Shown: piece after piece, positions 37,977 through 48,769 of the stretch
Position numbering within the stretch: position 1 is the stretch's first letter
Layout of the letters: each line of letters starts with the position of its first letter
Assembly: GCF_025398195.1 (NCBI RefSeq)
Contig: NZ_JAODNV010000001.1
Span: 62,001-126,000, forward strand
DNA: 64,000 nucleotides
DNA from: Chelativorans petroleitrophicus
GTDB lineage: Bacteria > Pseudomonadota > Alphaproteobacteria > Rhizobiales > Rhizobiaceae
Direction of reading: 5' to 3'
Translations under genes and position numbers: made by a program
Notes under the pieces: model-generated
What the model was told of the DNA's origin: nothing
Database searches by the model: none
What the model saw: the letters and a program-made list of their open reading frames with translations, nothing else

Positions 37977-38762
37977 TTAGCCGATGGTTGCGGCCGTTTG
38001 CCGATCCGGCAGAAAGAGGCGGATTTGCTCGAAGACATAGCGCTTTGCGTTTTGCACACTTTCTTCCAGCGTCGCATTGCGGGCGAGGTTCGCGGCAATG
38101 GCGCTGGAGAGCATGCAGCCCGTTCCCCTCACACTGCCTGGAAGGCGGGGCGCTGCGAAGCGGGCGGGCGGGCGGCCCGGTCGGATCAGAAGATCGTCCG
38201 AACGCTCGCCAGCGGCATGCCCGCCCTTAACCAGCACCGCCTGCGCGCCGGCCTCCAGGAGGAAACCTGCCTGCCGCACGGCTTCATCCTCGTTCCGGGC
38301 CGGGGGCGTGTCTGCAAGGAGGGCGAGTTCGGGAAGGTTAGGCGTAACCAGTCGGCACAGGGGCAGCAGGCGGCGCTTCAGGGCAGCCGCCGCCCCTTCA
38401 GCCGTCAGAGAGGCTCCCGAACTTGCCGCCAGCACCGGGTCGAGCACTACGGGTACCAACGGATTGTCCGCAAGCACTGAGGCAACCGCTTCGGTGATTG
38501 CCGGATTGGGGAGCATACCCACCTTAACGGCCCGGACCGCATTCGCCTCTATCGCCGCGTGTATTTGAGCGACAACGAGGGTAGGAGGCATGGGCTCGAT
38601 CTGCGTCACTGCATCATGCGTCTGGACAGTGACTGCAGTAACGGTGAGGCTGCTGCGCAGCCCGAAGGCGGCGATCGTCTCCACATCGCGCGCGATGCCT
38701 GCCCCGCCCGACGAATCGGAACCCGCCACGACCAGCACATGCGCGGACGGGTTCACCGCCAT
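37977..38762 (-). CDS. thiD: Hydroxymethylpyrimidine/phosphomethylpyrimidine kinase
   Basis: A 261-residue ribokinase-fold enzyme making HMP-PP for thiamin synthesis. Motifs are VLVVAGSDSSGGAGIARDVETI at the N-terminus, VLDPVLAASSGASL near residue 112, LVTPNLPELALLA, and the anion hole PGSVRGTGCMLSSAIAANLA near 222. It is the last gene of the thi operon and overlaps the thiE end by ten bases. The start at [11 protein letters not shown] fits the family; the longer frame upstream lies within thiE. Confidence 0.94.
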   Translation of the reverse strand: MAVNPSAHVLVVAGSDSSGGAGIARDVETIAAFGLRSSLTVTAVTVQTHDAVTQIEPMPPTLVVAQIHAAIEANAVRAVKVGMLPNPAITEAVASVLADNPLVPVVLDPVLAASSGASLTAEGAAAALKRRLLPLCRLVTPNLPELALLADTPPARNEDEAVRQAGFLLEAGAQAVLVKGGHAAGERSDDLLIRPGRPPARFAAPRLPGSVRGTGCMLSSAIAANLARNATLEESVQNAKRYVFEQIRLFLPDRQTAATIG

Positions 38763-39358
38763 GGCGCCGTTGCCTCGATCCATTCGCGCGTACGCGCGTC
38801 GGGATCCGGGTTGCGCAGGATGTCCGTCACCACGGCCGCCGAATCCGCGCCATGCCCGAACACGCCGGGGATGCGCTCCGGCGTCAGCCCGCCGATGGCG
38901 ACGAGCGGCAGCGGTGCCGCGTGCTCCTTCCATTCGGCGATCCGTTCAAGGCCCTGCGGCGCCCATTTCATCTTTTTGAGGATCGTCGGATAAATTGGCC
39001 CCAGCGCGACATAGTCAGGCTCGGCGGCAAGTGCCGTCGCAAGTTCGTTGTGATCATGTGTGCTCAGGCCCAGCTTCAGACCCGCTTGTCTGATCGCGGC
39101 GAGATCGGCGGCGGCAAGGTCCTCCTGGCCGAGATGGATGAAGTCGCAGCCTTCCTCGATGGCAATCCGCCAGTGATCGTTGACGATGAGCTGACTGCCA
39201 TGGCGTGCGCAGGTTTCGCGCGCGCGGCGGATTTCCGCCCGCAGATCGGCTTCCTCCATCTCCTTGATGCGCAGTTGCACGAGCTTCACGCCGAGCGGCA
39301 CGAGGCGATCGATCCATTGGGCGGAGTCGACGATGAGATAGAAAGGGTCGAGCTTCAT
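38753..39358 (-). CDS. thiE: Thiamin phosphate synthase (ThiE)
   Basis: A 201-residue TIM-barrel enzyme that joins HMP-PP with the thiazole phosphate. [82 protein letters not shown] and [29 protein letters not shown] mark the barrel, with KMKW after the PIYPT loop as in the short alphaproteobacterial type. The start overlaps the thiG stop as ATGA. Confidence 0.94.
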   Translation of the reverse strand: MKLDPFYLIVDSAQWIDRLVPLGVKLVQLRIKEMEEADLRAEIRRARETCARHGSQLIVNDHWRIAIEEGCDFIHLGQEDLAAADLAAIRQAGLKLGLSTHDHNELATALAAEPDYVALGPIYPTILKKMKWAPQGLERIAEWKEHAAPLPLVAIGGLTPERIPGVFGHGADSAAVVTDILRNPDPDARTREWIEATAPWR

Positions 39359-40131
39359 GAGAAGACCGCCCGGCCGATAAGAGGCGTGGAAGGCACGGCC
39401 ATGTCGCGAGGCTCCAGCGGACCCGCCTCGAAGGCGAGGCGCCCGGCTTCCACCGCCTGCGCGAAGGCCTCTGCCATCCTCACCGGATCGCCCGCCTTCG
39501 CTACCGCCGTGTTGAGCAACACCCCGTCGAAGCCGAGCTCCATGACGGCTGCGGCATGCGAGGGGCGGCCGAGCCCGGCATCGATGATGAGCGGGATGTC
39601 GGCAAAATGGGCGCGGTAGGCCTTGAGACCGTCGATATTGACTGGCCCTTTGGCCGAGCCGATCGGTGCGCACCAGGGCATCAGCACCTGGCACCCTGCT
39701 TCAAGCAGCCTTTCGCCGACGACGAGATCGTCCGTCGTGTAGGGGAAGACCGAGAACCCTTCCGCGGCGAGGAGCCGCGCCGCTTCCACGAGTCCGAAGA
39801 CGTCCGGCTGCAGCGTGTCGTGATGGCCGATCACTTCAAGCTTGATCCAGTCGGTGCGGAAGACCTCGCGCGCCATCCGTGCCGTCGTCACGGCCTCCTT
39901 CACCGAATGGCAGCCGGCCGTGTTGGGCAGCACGCGCACGCCGAGCTCGCGGATGAGCGCCCAGAAGCGACCGCCGCTCTCGCCTCCCGCGCCCTCCCGC
40001 CTGAGTGATACGGTGACGATGCCAGCGCCCGAGGCCTTCACCGCCTCCGCCAGCACGGCGGGGGAGGGGTATTGCGCCGTACCCAGCATGAGGCGGGAGG
40101 AAAGCCCGGTTCCGTAGACGGCGAGCGCCAT
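39355..40131 (-). CDS. thiG: Thiazole synthase ThiG
   Basis: A 258-residue TIM-barrel that builds the thiazole phosphate from DXP, dehydroglycine and ThiS-thiocarboxylate sulfur. Marks are [73 protein letters not shown] (with the Schiff-base Lys in IKLEV near residue 107), [14 protein letters not shown] and [28 protein letters not shown]. Directly after thiS with one base between. Confidence 0.96.
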   Translation of the reverse strand: MALAVYGTGLSSRLMLGTAQYPSPAVLAEAVKASGAGIVTVSLRREGAGGESGGRFWALIRELGVRVLPNTAGCHSVKEAVTTARMAREVFRTDWIKLEVIGHHDTLQPDVFGLVEAARLLAAEGFSVFPYTTDDLVVGERLLEAGCQVLMPWCAPIGSAKGPVNIDGLKAYRAHFADIPLIIDAGLGRPSHAAAVMELGFDGVLLNTAVAKAGDPVRMAEAFAQAVEAGRLAFEAGPLEPRDMAVPSTPLIGRAVFS

Positions 40132-40132
40132 C

Positions 40133-40330
40133 TCAGCCTCCCTGCCTGGGTGTCAGGATCTCCACCCGGTCGCCTTCCGAAAGCCGTGCGGCGGCGCGCT
40201 CTGGGGCCGGCACGAACTCGCTGTTGAGCGCAGTGGCGTACCAGTCGCCCTCATAGCCGAGCTCGGCAAGCAGCTCGGCGAGGGTCGGGGCCTTTGCGTC
40301 AAGCGCTTGCCCGTTGACGATGAGCTTCAT
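40133..40330 (-). CDS. thiS: Sulfur carrier protein ThiS
   Basis: A 65-residue ubiquitin-like protein: [21 protein letters not shown] through [10 protein letters not shown]. The C-terminal Gly-Gly is adenylated and turned into a thiocarboxylate that feeds sulfur to ThiG. The start codon lies 32 bases inside the end of thiO in another frame, so the two are tightly coupled. No ThiF is visible in the window. Confidence 0.95.
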   Translation of the reverse strand: MKLIVNGQALDAKAPTLAELLAELGYEGDWYATALNSEFVPAPERAAARLSEGDRVEILTPRQGG

Positions 40331-41309
40331 CGCTCTGTGTCTCCCTGGAGATGTCGGTGAGGATCACGCCCGCCGCCTGCCGTGCCAGCGCCGGCGCCAG
40401 CAGGAAGCCGTGGCGGTAAAAACCATTGACGAAGATTGTGCCGCCCTTCTCGGCCACCTTTGGCATGTTGTCGGGAAAGGCCGGCCGCACGCCCGCCCCG
40501 GCCTCGAGGATGCGCGCCTCGCCGAAGGCGGGGTGGAGTGCATAGGAGGCGTTGAGCAGCTCCATCATGGAGCGGGCGGTGACCGGTCCGCTGTCGGTGC
40601 TCTCGATCATCGTCGCCCCCACCATGAAGCGCCCCCCGCCCCGCGGCACGATGTAGAGCGGAAAGCGCGGATGGATGAGCCGCACGGGGCGGGAGAGTGT
40701 GACCTCCCGCGTCTCGAGATAGAGCATCTCGCCGCGCACGCCGCGCAGATCGGGCAGGGCGGAGGCGGCGGCAAAGCCGGTGCAGTCCACGATGCGGTCG
40801 AAGCGCTCGTTGCCCAGCGCCTCGGTGCGGTCGAAGAGGAAGCGCACGCCCATGGCTTCGAGCTTGGCTTGAAGCCGGGTCAGAGCCTTGCGCGGGTCAA
40901 GATGCGCTTCCGGGTCGAAGAAGAGGCCGGTGTGGAAGCGCCCTGCAAGGTCCGGCTCCAGAGCGGCGATCTCTTCGCCGTTGAGCCAGCGATATCCTTC
41001 CGTCCGCGAGGCGAAGCGGCGCAGCTCGGCGGTATCACGCGGTGGGGCGAGCACCAGCGTGCCGTTGAAGGTGACGGTGCCGGGAAGCGCCTCTTCCCAC
41101 CAGCGGGCAGCATCGTGGCCGAGCCGGATCACGTCTGCTTCCGCGCTCTCCCGCTCGCACCAGGGCGCCAGCATCCCGCCGGCAAGCCACGAGGCTCCGC
41201 CGCCGACCGAGGCACTTTTCTCGATCACGGTGACATGGGCGCCGCGCGCGGCCAATTCATGCGCGACGGCCAGCCCCGCAACGCCCGCACCTTTGACGAG
41301 GACGTGCAT
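40299..41309 (-). CDS. thiO: Glycine oxidase ThiO
   Basis: A 336-residue FAD amine oxidase producing dehydroglycine for thiazole synthesis under aerobic conditions. The dinucleotide loop VKGAGVAGLAVAHELAARGAHVTVIEK opens the protein. Later marks are SWLAGGMLAPWCERESA, YIVPRGGGRFMVGATMIE and GVRPAFPDNMPKV. Presence of ThiO rather than ThiH fits an aerobic rhizobial pathway. The 3' end overlaps thiS by 32 bases. Confidence 0.93.
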   Translation of the reverse strand: MHVLVKGAGVAGLAVAHELAARGAHVTVIEKSASVGGGASWLAGGMLAPWCERESAEADVIRLGHDAARWWEEALPGTVTFNGTLVLAPPRDTAELRRFASRTEGYRWLNGEEIAALEPDLAGRFHTGLFFDPEAHLDPRKALTRLQAKLEAMGVRFLFDRTEALGNERFDRIVDCTGFAAASALPDLRGVRGEMLYLETREVTLSRPVRLIHPRFPLYIVPRGGGRFMVGATMIESTDSGPVTARSMMELLNASYALHPAFGEARILEAGAGVRPAFPDNMPKVAEKGGTIFVNGFYRHGFLLAPALARQAAGVILTDISRETQSDEAHRQRASA

Positions 41310-41375
41310 CAGGGCTCTCCGCGACTCCGGTGAGCGCCGGTGTGTGGCAGACCCCCTCTCCTGCGATTTATAACA

Positions 41376-41392
41376 CTTAGCCTTCGGCTAAG
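41376..41392. other. Short perfect hairpin between thiC and thiO
   Basis: cttagcc-ttc-ggctaag gives a 7-bp perfect stem with a three-base loop. No T-run follows on either strand, so it is not a standard terminator. Within a polycistronic thi transcript it could mark an mRNA processing or stability point. Confidence 0.5.
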
Positions 41393-41404
41393 ATGTTGAA
41401 ATAG

Positions 41405-41528
41405 CTTTCTCCCCCACCAGGAGGGAGATAGGGGGCGGCGCCAGCGTTGCCACCAATCTGTAAGGGTTGAGATTAGCGGTTGCGTGGATGTAATGCACCA
41501 ATCTCCCCACTGGTGGGGGAGAAAGCAA
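41405..41528. repeat. Palindromic intergenic element between thiC and thiO
   Basis: Two inverted arms of about 26 bases (near 41405-41430 and 41502-41528) match except for two positions. They share ctttctcccccaccag and its complement. The spacer of about 70 bases contains no gene. The CCCCCACC-rich arms resemble mosaic intergenic repeats common in Phyllobacteriaceae genomes. In RNA it would fold into a long hairpin inside the thi transcript, separating thiC from thiOSGED. Confidence 0.7.
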
Positions 41529-41598
41529 ATTCTTGGGTTTGGCGAAGCCAAGCCCTTGGAATTTGCAATAGAGGGGGCCGTAAGCATTGTCCCCTGTC

Positions 41599-43531
<1,933 letters not shown>

Positions 43532-43535
43532 GTCG

Positions 43536-43634
43536 CACCATCCCTACGCCAGTACGAACTGGATCAGGTTCAAAGGGTCACCGCGCTGCTTGAAGCCAGC
43601 GGTATCTCAGCCCGTTGTCCGGGCCCCCCTGGTG
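43536..43634 (-). ncRNA. TPP riboswitch (THI element)
   Basis: Read on the minus strand, the conserved THI-box core is complete. It has the ggggggcccgga 5' region, CTGAGA in gggctgagataccg, the variable arm, gaccctttGAACCTGAT, and the closing ggcgtaGGGA. Flanking cacc/ggtg can form the P1 stem. It binds thiamin pyrophosphate and lowers expression of the thiC operon downstream when the vitamin is plentiful. Confidence 0.95.
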
Positions 43635-43741
43635 ATGGCTCTATCTAGAGGGATTGCGTTGCCAAATGTCAACCGGGAACGGGTCAGCTCATGGGCGGCG
43701 GCCACCTGCATTTGCTTGGTGGTCCGGGTGCTGCCTCGAAC

Positions 43742-44278
43742 TTATGGCTCGCCGAGCATCGCGCCGAGCTTCGCCAGCACGAGGGCCCGTTCCCCGGCGC
43801 TCAGAACCTCGGTCCCGAAAAGCTTCTGGCAGCGAAGCCCCTCCAGCGCCAGAAAGAGCACCAGAACGGATGCGTCGTCCACCGAACCCTCCTTCATCCG
43901 GTCGAGCAGGCGTCGGTTGAACTGGCGAACGGGCGTGAGCAACTCCGGATCTTCCGCGAGCGCCGCAAGCAGGCCGGAAGGCGGCTGTTTAGCCTTTTCG
44001 AGCTCCTCCACCGCGAGCCGGAAATATTCCGCCGCCATTGGGCGGCTCTCGCCGGCCGCCACTCTCTCCTCAAGGGCCTGGCCGAAGCTCTCGATATGGT
44101 CCTGAACCAGCGCCTTCAGAAGCGCGGCCTTGGTCGGGAAATTGTAAAGAAGCCCGCCCTTCGAGATCCCGGCGCGCGCGGCTACCGCATCCAAAGACAG
44201 ATGCGCCGAGCCCTCCGTTCGGGCGAGTTCGGCGGCCGCCTTCAGAATCTTGTCTCTGGTGTTCTTGCGCCGAGTCAT
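43742..44278 (-). CDS. TetR family regulator of an RND pump
   Basis: A 178-residue repressor-like protein. Helix-turn-helix region: TRDKILKAAAELARTEGSAHLSLDAVAARAGISKGGLLYNFPTKAALLKALV, about residues 6-58. The C-terminal half fits the TetR_C group found beside efflux genes. The start at MTRRKNTRD was chosen over a Met 20 codons upstream that would cover the operator. It is divergent from the RND pump operon and faces a perfect 16-base palindrome placed within the pump promoter. Confidence 0.9.
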   Translation of the reverse strand: MTRRKNTRDKILKAAAELARTEGSAHLSLDAVAARAGISKGGLLYNFPTKAALLKALVQDHIESFGQALEERVAAGESRPMAAEYFRLAVEELEKAKQPPSGLLAALAEDPELLTPVRQFNRRLLDRMKEGSVDDASVLVLFLALEGLRCQKLFGTEVLSAGERALVLAKLGAMLGEP

Positions 44279-44300
44279 CGTAGCATGTCTATTGCCGGGA

Positions 44301-44329
44301 TTGACAATACCGTCCGGACGGTACAGTAC
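44301..44329 (+). promoter_or_regulatory. Promoter and operator of the RND pump operon
   Basis: A perfect -35 hexamer TTGACA (44301-44306) is followed by a 17-base spacer that contains the perfect palindrome taccgtccggacggta (44308-44323), and then cagtac as a weak -10. A TetR dimer bound here would block RNA polymerase. It lies about 30 bases before the TetR start and about 75 before the pump gene. Confidence 0.75.
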
Positions 44330-44403
44330 GCGCGTCACCCCTACAAGGCTGGCCTGATCGGCGCGGCCTCAATGTGCCAACGACATCTCCACGGAACCGT
44401 TCC

Positions 44404-45591
44404 ATGGTCCTGCGCTTCATCATCGCCTTTGTCCTCGTAGTCTTAATCGGCGGAGGGCTGGTGGGCTTCAACATCTTCCGCGACCGGGCGATCGAGCAGT
44501 ATTTCGCCAATATGCCCACGCCGACGCTGACGGTGTCCACGACCACCGTCGAGCCCATCACCTGGAATCCCGGCATCGACGCCATAGGCACGGTGAGTGC
44601 CGCCAACGGGGTGGACTTGACGGTTGAGACCACCGGCATCGTGGAGGAAATTCTGTTTTCCGCGAACACCCGGGTCGAAAAGGGCGATGTGCTCGTGCGG
44701 CTCGATGACGAAATGCAGAGGGCGGATCTCGCCGCCGCGCGGACCCAGGCGGAACTCGACCGGCAGACGCTGGAGCGCGCACGCGAGCTTCAGCGGCGCG
44801 GCGTGGGGTCGCAGTCGACTCTGGATCAGGCCGAAGCAGCCGCTTCGGCGTCGGCCTCCCAGGTGGCGAAGCTGGAAGCGGCGCTGAACCAGAAGCAGCT
44901 TCGGGCGCCATTTTCCGGCGTGATCGGCATTCCGCGTATCGAGCTCGGCCAATATCTCTCGCCGGGCACGGTGGTAGCGACGCTGCAGGATCTGGACCAT
45001 ATGCGCGTGGACTTCACCGTGCCGGAGCAGCGGTTCGAAGAGCTCAAGATCGGCCAGCAGGTACGCGTGGGCCTCACCGGCGACGACATGCCCTTTACGG
45101 GAAGTATAATCGGCATCGACCCGAAGATCGATCCCTCCAGCCGGCTAGTCTCGGTGCGGGCGGAAGTTGAGAACGCCGAAGGCCGGCTCGTTCCGGGCCA
45201 GTTCGTGCGCGTGCGTGTGGAGCTTCCGGCCGAGGACGATGTGATCGCCGTGCCGCAAACCGCGCTCGTGACCAGCCTTTACGGCGACTACGTCTACCGT
45301 CTGCGGCCGCTGGAAAGCGCCGGGGATGCGGCGCCAGGCGCGGATCAGGCCGGGCAGGAAGGCGCGCAGGCTGCGGAGGCGCAGAATGAAGCCGGAAACG
45401 GCGAGGTGTTCGTGGCTGAACAGATGTTCGTGAAGGTCGGGAGACGCGCCAACGGCTCGGTCGAGATCGTTGAGGGTCTGTCCGCCGGGGACGTGGTGGT
45501 AGATGCCGGGCAGAACCGGCTTTCCAACGGCGCACGGGTGACCATCGACAACACCGTGCGGCCGATACAGGTGGGAGCGGAAGCCAGATGA
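44404..45591 (+). CDS. RND efflux periplasmic adaptor subunit
   Basis: A 395-residue membrane fusion protein. An N-terminal membrane anchor (FIIAFVLVVLIGGGLVGFNIF) is followed by the lipoyl halves (GIDAIGTVSAANGVDLTVETTGIVEEI; LRAPFSGVIGIPRIELGQYL) flanking a coiled-coil hairpin (AARTQAELDRQTLERARELQRRGVGSQSTLDQAEAAASASASQVAKLEAAL). The beta-barrel domain and an Ala/Glu-rich insert come after. It bridges the pump and an outer-membrane channel. It overlaps the pump start (ATGA at 45588). A GTG ten codons upstream is an alternative start. Confidence 0.92.
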   Translation: MVLRFIIAFVLVVLIGGGLVGFNIFRDRAIEQYFANMPTPTLTVSTTTVEPITWNPGIDAIGTVSAANGVDLTVETTGIVEEILFSANTRVEKGDVLVRLDDEMQRADLAAARTQAELDRQTLERARELQRRGVGSQSTLDQAEAAASASASQVAKLEAALNQKQLRAPFSGVIGIPRIELGQYLSPGTVVATLQDLDHMRVDFTVPEQRFEELKIGQQVRVGLTGDDMPFTGSIIGIDPKIDPSSRLVSVRAEVENAEGRLVPGQFVRVRVELPAEDDVIAVPQTALVTSLYGDYVYRLRPLESAGDAAPGADQAGQEGAQAAEAQNEAGNGEVFVAEQMFVKVGRRANGSVEIVEGLSAGDVVVDAGQNRLSNGARVTIDNTVRPIQVGAEAR

Positions 45592-48500
45592 ACATCTCCG
45601 CACCCTTTATCCGGCGGCCGGTTCTCTCCACGGTTCTGGCGTTCATGATCCTGCTGCTCGGGCTGCAGGGCATGGCGAATCTTTCCGTCCGGCAATATCC
45701 GGAGGTGGAGGAGACGGTCATCACCATCACCACCACGTATCCCGGCGCAAGCCCGGAGCTCATCCAGGGCTTCATAACCTCGCCCATTGCCGCAGCCGTC
45801 TCCACGACGGAGAATATCGACTACGTCTCCTCCCAGAGCCGGCCCTCGGCCAGTGTGGTGACCGTGCAGATGCAACTCGGCTCCAACCCGGACATCGCCT
45901 TGACCGAGGTCATGTCCAAGGTGCAGCAGGTTCGCGGCCAGCTGCCCAGCGATGCGGAAGACCCGGTCATCGTCAAGGGGACAGGCATGCAGTTCGCGAC
46001 AATGTACATCGCGCTGCAGAACCCGAACATGACGCCCGAGCAGCTCACCGAATACATCGAGCGGGTCATTCGCCCGCGCGTTTCGACCATCGAGGGTGTG
46101 GCTGAGGTGCAGATCATGGGAGCGGCCAACTACGCCATGCGCGTGTGGATTGATCCCATCCGGCTGGCCGCCCGCGGCATCACGGCTGCAGAGGTGGTGA
46201 ACGCGGTCAATGCGGCGAACTTCCTGTCGGCTCCCGGCAAGACCAAGAACGAGTATGTCGCCTATCCGATCACGACGGAGACGACGCTGCGCACGCCCGA
46301 GGCGTTCGGGGCGCTGCCTCTTGCGTCGAACGGCGACGAGGTGGTGCGCCTGCGCGACGTGGCCGATGTCGAGCTGGCCGCCGAAAGCACCGAAATGATC
46401 GTCAACTTCAACGGCCAGCCTGGAACCTTCATCGGCATCTTCCCCACGCCCGCCGCGAACCCGCTTGATACGGCTGATGCGGTGCTTGCGGAAATGCCGG
46501 CCATCCAGGCAAGCCTGCCGGAAGGCATGACCATGGAGGTGGTCTACGACGCGACCGATTCGATCAGCGCGTCGATCGAGGAGGTGTTCAAGACGATCGC
46601 CGAGGCCGTGGTGATCGTGGTGCTGGTGATCCTCCTGTTCCTGGGCTCCTTCCGCTCGGTCCTGATGCCGATCGTGACCATTCCGCTCTCGCTCGTGGGC
46701 GTGTGCTTCCTCCTTTATCTCGTCGGCTTCTCGATCAACCTGCTCTCGCTGCTCGCCATGGTTCTCGCTATCGGTCTGGTGGTGGATGACGCCATCGTGG
46801 TGGTCGAAAACATCCACCGGCATATCGAAGAGGGCCTGTCACCGCTTCAGGCGGCATTCACCGGTATGAAGGAGATATCGACTGCCGTGATCGCCATGAC
46901 GATCACGCTTGCCGCCGTCTTCGCGCCGCTTGCCTTCACCGGCGGGCTGACCGGATCGCTGTTCCGCGAGTTCGCTTTCACGCTGGCGGGCGCGGTGATC
47001 ATCTCCGGCATCGTCGCGCTTACCATCACGCCGATGATGAGTGCGCGCATCCTGAAGACCGGCATGCACAGCCGCTTCCAGAACTTGGTAGACCGGACCT
47101 TCACGCGCGTCGAGAACCGCTATGAAAGGCTGGTGTCCGGCTCGCTCAAATACCGGCCGGTCACGCTGATGATCGTCCTCTCGCTCGTCGCTCTCGCAGG
47201 CTTCCTGTTCATGAAGACGTCGAGCGAGCTGGCGCCCGAGGAGGATCAGGGTGCGCTCTTCTCGCTCATTACGGCGCCGCGCTACGCCACGTCGGAATAT
47301 ACGAGTCTCTATACGGACCAGATTCGCGAGCTCACCAAGGATCTGCCTGAACTGACGACCAACTTCTCGGTCGTCGGCTTCGGTGGCCAGACCAACAGCG
47401 GCATCGCGCTCTGGGCCTTCGAGGACTGGTCCCAGCGCGAACGCTCGCAGAAGGAAATCCAGGCGGATATCCAGCAACGCCTTTCAAAGGTGGCGGGCGT
47501 GGAGGCGCTTGTCTTCGCGCCGCCCTCGCTGCCGGGGGCTGGCGGCGGGCTGCCGATCTCGGTCGTCATCCAGTCCACCGGCGATCCGAGCCAAGTCTAC
47601 GAGGTGGCGGAAGAAATCCGGCGGAAGGCGCAGGAAAGCGGCCGCTTCATCGTGGTGCAGAACTCGCTGAGCTTCGACGCGCCGCAGGTCACCGTCAGTG
47701 TGGACCGGGAGCGCGCGGCCGCGCTTAACATTCCCGCCCGCGACATCGGCACCACGCTTGGCGTGCTGGTGGGCGGCGGCGCCATCGCCCAGTTCGACCG
47801 GGACTCCAACAGCTACGACATCATCACGCAGGTGCCGGAACGCTACCGCCAGAATCCCGAAAGCCTCGGCGATTTCTTCGTACGCAGTTCGACGGGACAG
47901 ATGGTGCCGCTTTCGGCGGTGGTCTCGATCTCCACCGCCGCGTCGCCCGCCTCCATTGAGCAGTTCAATCAGCTCAACGCGGCGACCATCTCGGCGCTGC
48001 CCCTGCCCGGCGTGACCACCGGTGACGGGCTGCAGACCATCGAGGAGATTGCGCGGTCTACGCTGCCCGAAGGTTTCTTCATCGATTATTCGGGGCAGTC
48101 GCGGCTCGAGAAGGAGCAGGGCAACACGATCCTCGTCGCTTTCACGATGGCGATCATCGTCATCTATCTTGTCCTTGCCGCCCAGTTCGAGAGCTTCCGC
48201 GATCCGCTGATCATCATGATGTCGGTGCCGTTGTCCATCTTCGGCGCGATCGTGCCTCTGAATCTCGGTCTCGGCACGCTGAACATCTTCACGCAGGTGG
48301 GGTTGATCACGCTCATCGGCCTGATCACCAAGCACGGCATTCTGCTGGTCGAGTTCGCGAACCAGCAGCGTGAGGCGCACGGGATGTCCCGCAGGGAGGC
48401 GATCGTCGCCTCGGCCAAGGTGCGCCTGCGTCCGATCCTGATGACTACCGGCGCCATGTCGCTGGGCGTCGTTCCGCTCATCATGGCTTCGGGTGCCGGC

Positions 48501-48659
48501 GCCGCAGCGCGCTACTCCATGGGCCTGGTTATCTTCTCCGGCATTCTGATCGGGACGATGTTCACCCTGTTCGTGGTGCCGATGTTCTACACCTTCATCG
48601 CGAGCCGGACCGTCGCCGCGCGCGCAGGGGCGGAGACGCAGGCACCCGCGAGCGCTTGA
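45588..48659 (+). CDS. RND family multidrug efflux permease (HAE1-like)
   Basis: A 1023-residue inner-membrane pump with twelve membrane segments and two large periplasmic loops. The proton-relay aspartates are in LAIGLVVDDAIVVVENIHRHI near residue 400. The N-terminal SAPFIRRPVLSTVLAFMILLLGLQG and the second-half LVLAAQFESFRDPLIIMMSVPLSIFGA are AcrB-like. Substrates are unknown. It is the second gene of a two-gene operon under a TetR; no outer-membrane factor gene lies nearby, so it would borrow a TolC-type channel. Confidence 0.95.
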   Translation: MNISAPFIRRPVLSTVLAFMILLLGLQGMANLSVRQYPEVEETVITITTTYPGASPELIQGFITSPIAAAVSTTENIDYVSSQSRPSASVVTVQMQLGSNPDIALTEVMSKVQQVRGQLPSDAEDPVIVKGTGMQFATMYIALQNPNMTPEQLTEYIERVIRPRVSTIEGVAEVQIMGAANYAMRVWIDPIRLAARGITAAEVVNAVNAANFLSAPGKTKNEYVAYPITTETTLRTPEAFGALPLASNGDEVVRLRDVADVELAAESTEMIVNFNGQPGTFIGIFPTPAANPLDTADAVLAEMPAIQASLPEGMTMEVVYDATDSISASIEEVFKTIAEAVVIVVLVILLFLGSFRSVLMPIVTIPLSLVGVCFLLYLVGFSINLLSLLAMVLAIGLVVDDAIVVVENIHRHIEEGLSPLQAAFTGMKEISTAVIAMTITLAAVFAPLAFTGGLTGSLFREFAFTLAGAVIISGIVALTITPMMSARILKTGMHSRFQNLVDRTFTRVENRYERLVSGSLKYRPVTLMIVLSLVALAGFLFMKTSSELAPEEDQGALFSLITAPRYATSEYTSLYTDQIRELTKDLPELTTNFSVVGFGGQTNSGIALWAFEDWSQRERSQKEIQADIQQRLSKVAGVEALVFAPPSLPGAGGGLPISVVIQSTGDPSQVYEVAEEIRRKAQESGRFIVVQNSLSFDAPQVTVSVDRERAAALNIPARDIGTTLGVLVGGGAIAQFDRDSNSYDIITQVPERYRQNPESLGDFFVRSSTGQMVPLSAVVSISTAASPASIEQFNQLNAATISALPLPGVTTGDGLQTIEEIARSTLPEGFFIDYSGQSRLEKEQGNTILVAFTMAIIVIYLVLAAQFESFRDPLIIMMSVPLSIFGAIVPLNLGLGTLNIFTQVGLITLIGLITKHGILLVEFANQQREAHGMSRREAIVASAKVRLRPILMTTGAMSLGVVPLIMASGAGAAARYSMGLVIFSGILIGTMFTLFVVPMFYTFIASRTVAARAGAETQAPASA

Positions 48660-48684
48660 ATCCGGCACCTGTGAGCGCCTGAAT

Positions 48685-48715
48685 AAAGGCGGACCCTTCG
48701 GGCGTCCGCCTTTTT
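48685..48715 (+). terminator. Rho-independent terminator after the RND operon
   Basis: The stem aggcggac/gtccgcct with a short loop, followed by TTTTT, lies 26 bases after the pump stop. It is preceded by AAA, so it could also act weakly on the opposite strand. Confidence 0.9.
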
Positions 48716-48769
48716 GCTCGACAGCGCCTTGCGCGACCGGCAGAAAAACAACGTCAGTGGCACGCTTTT

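Noticed and set aside
45345-46823. 492-codon open frame opposite the RND genes
   Set aside because: His/Asp-rich antisense shadow spanning two real genes.
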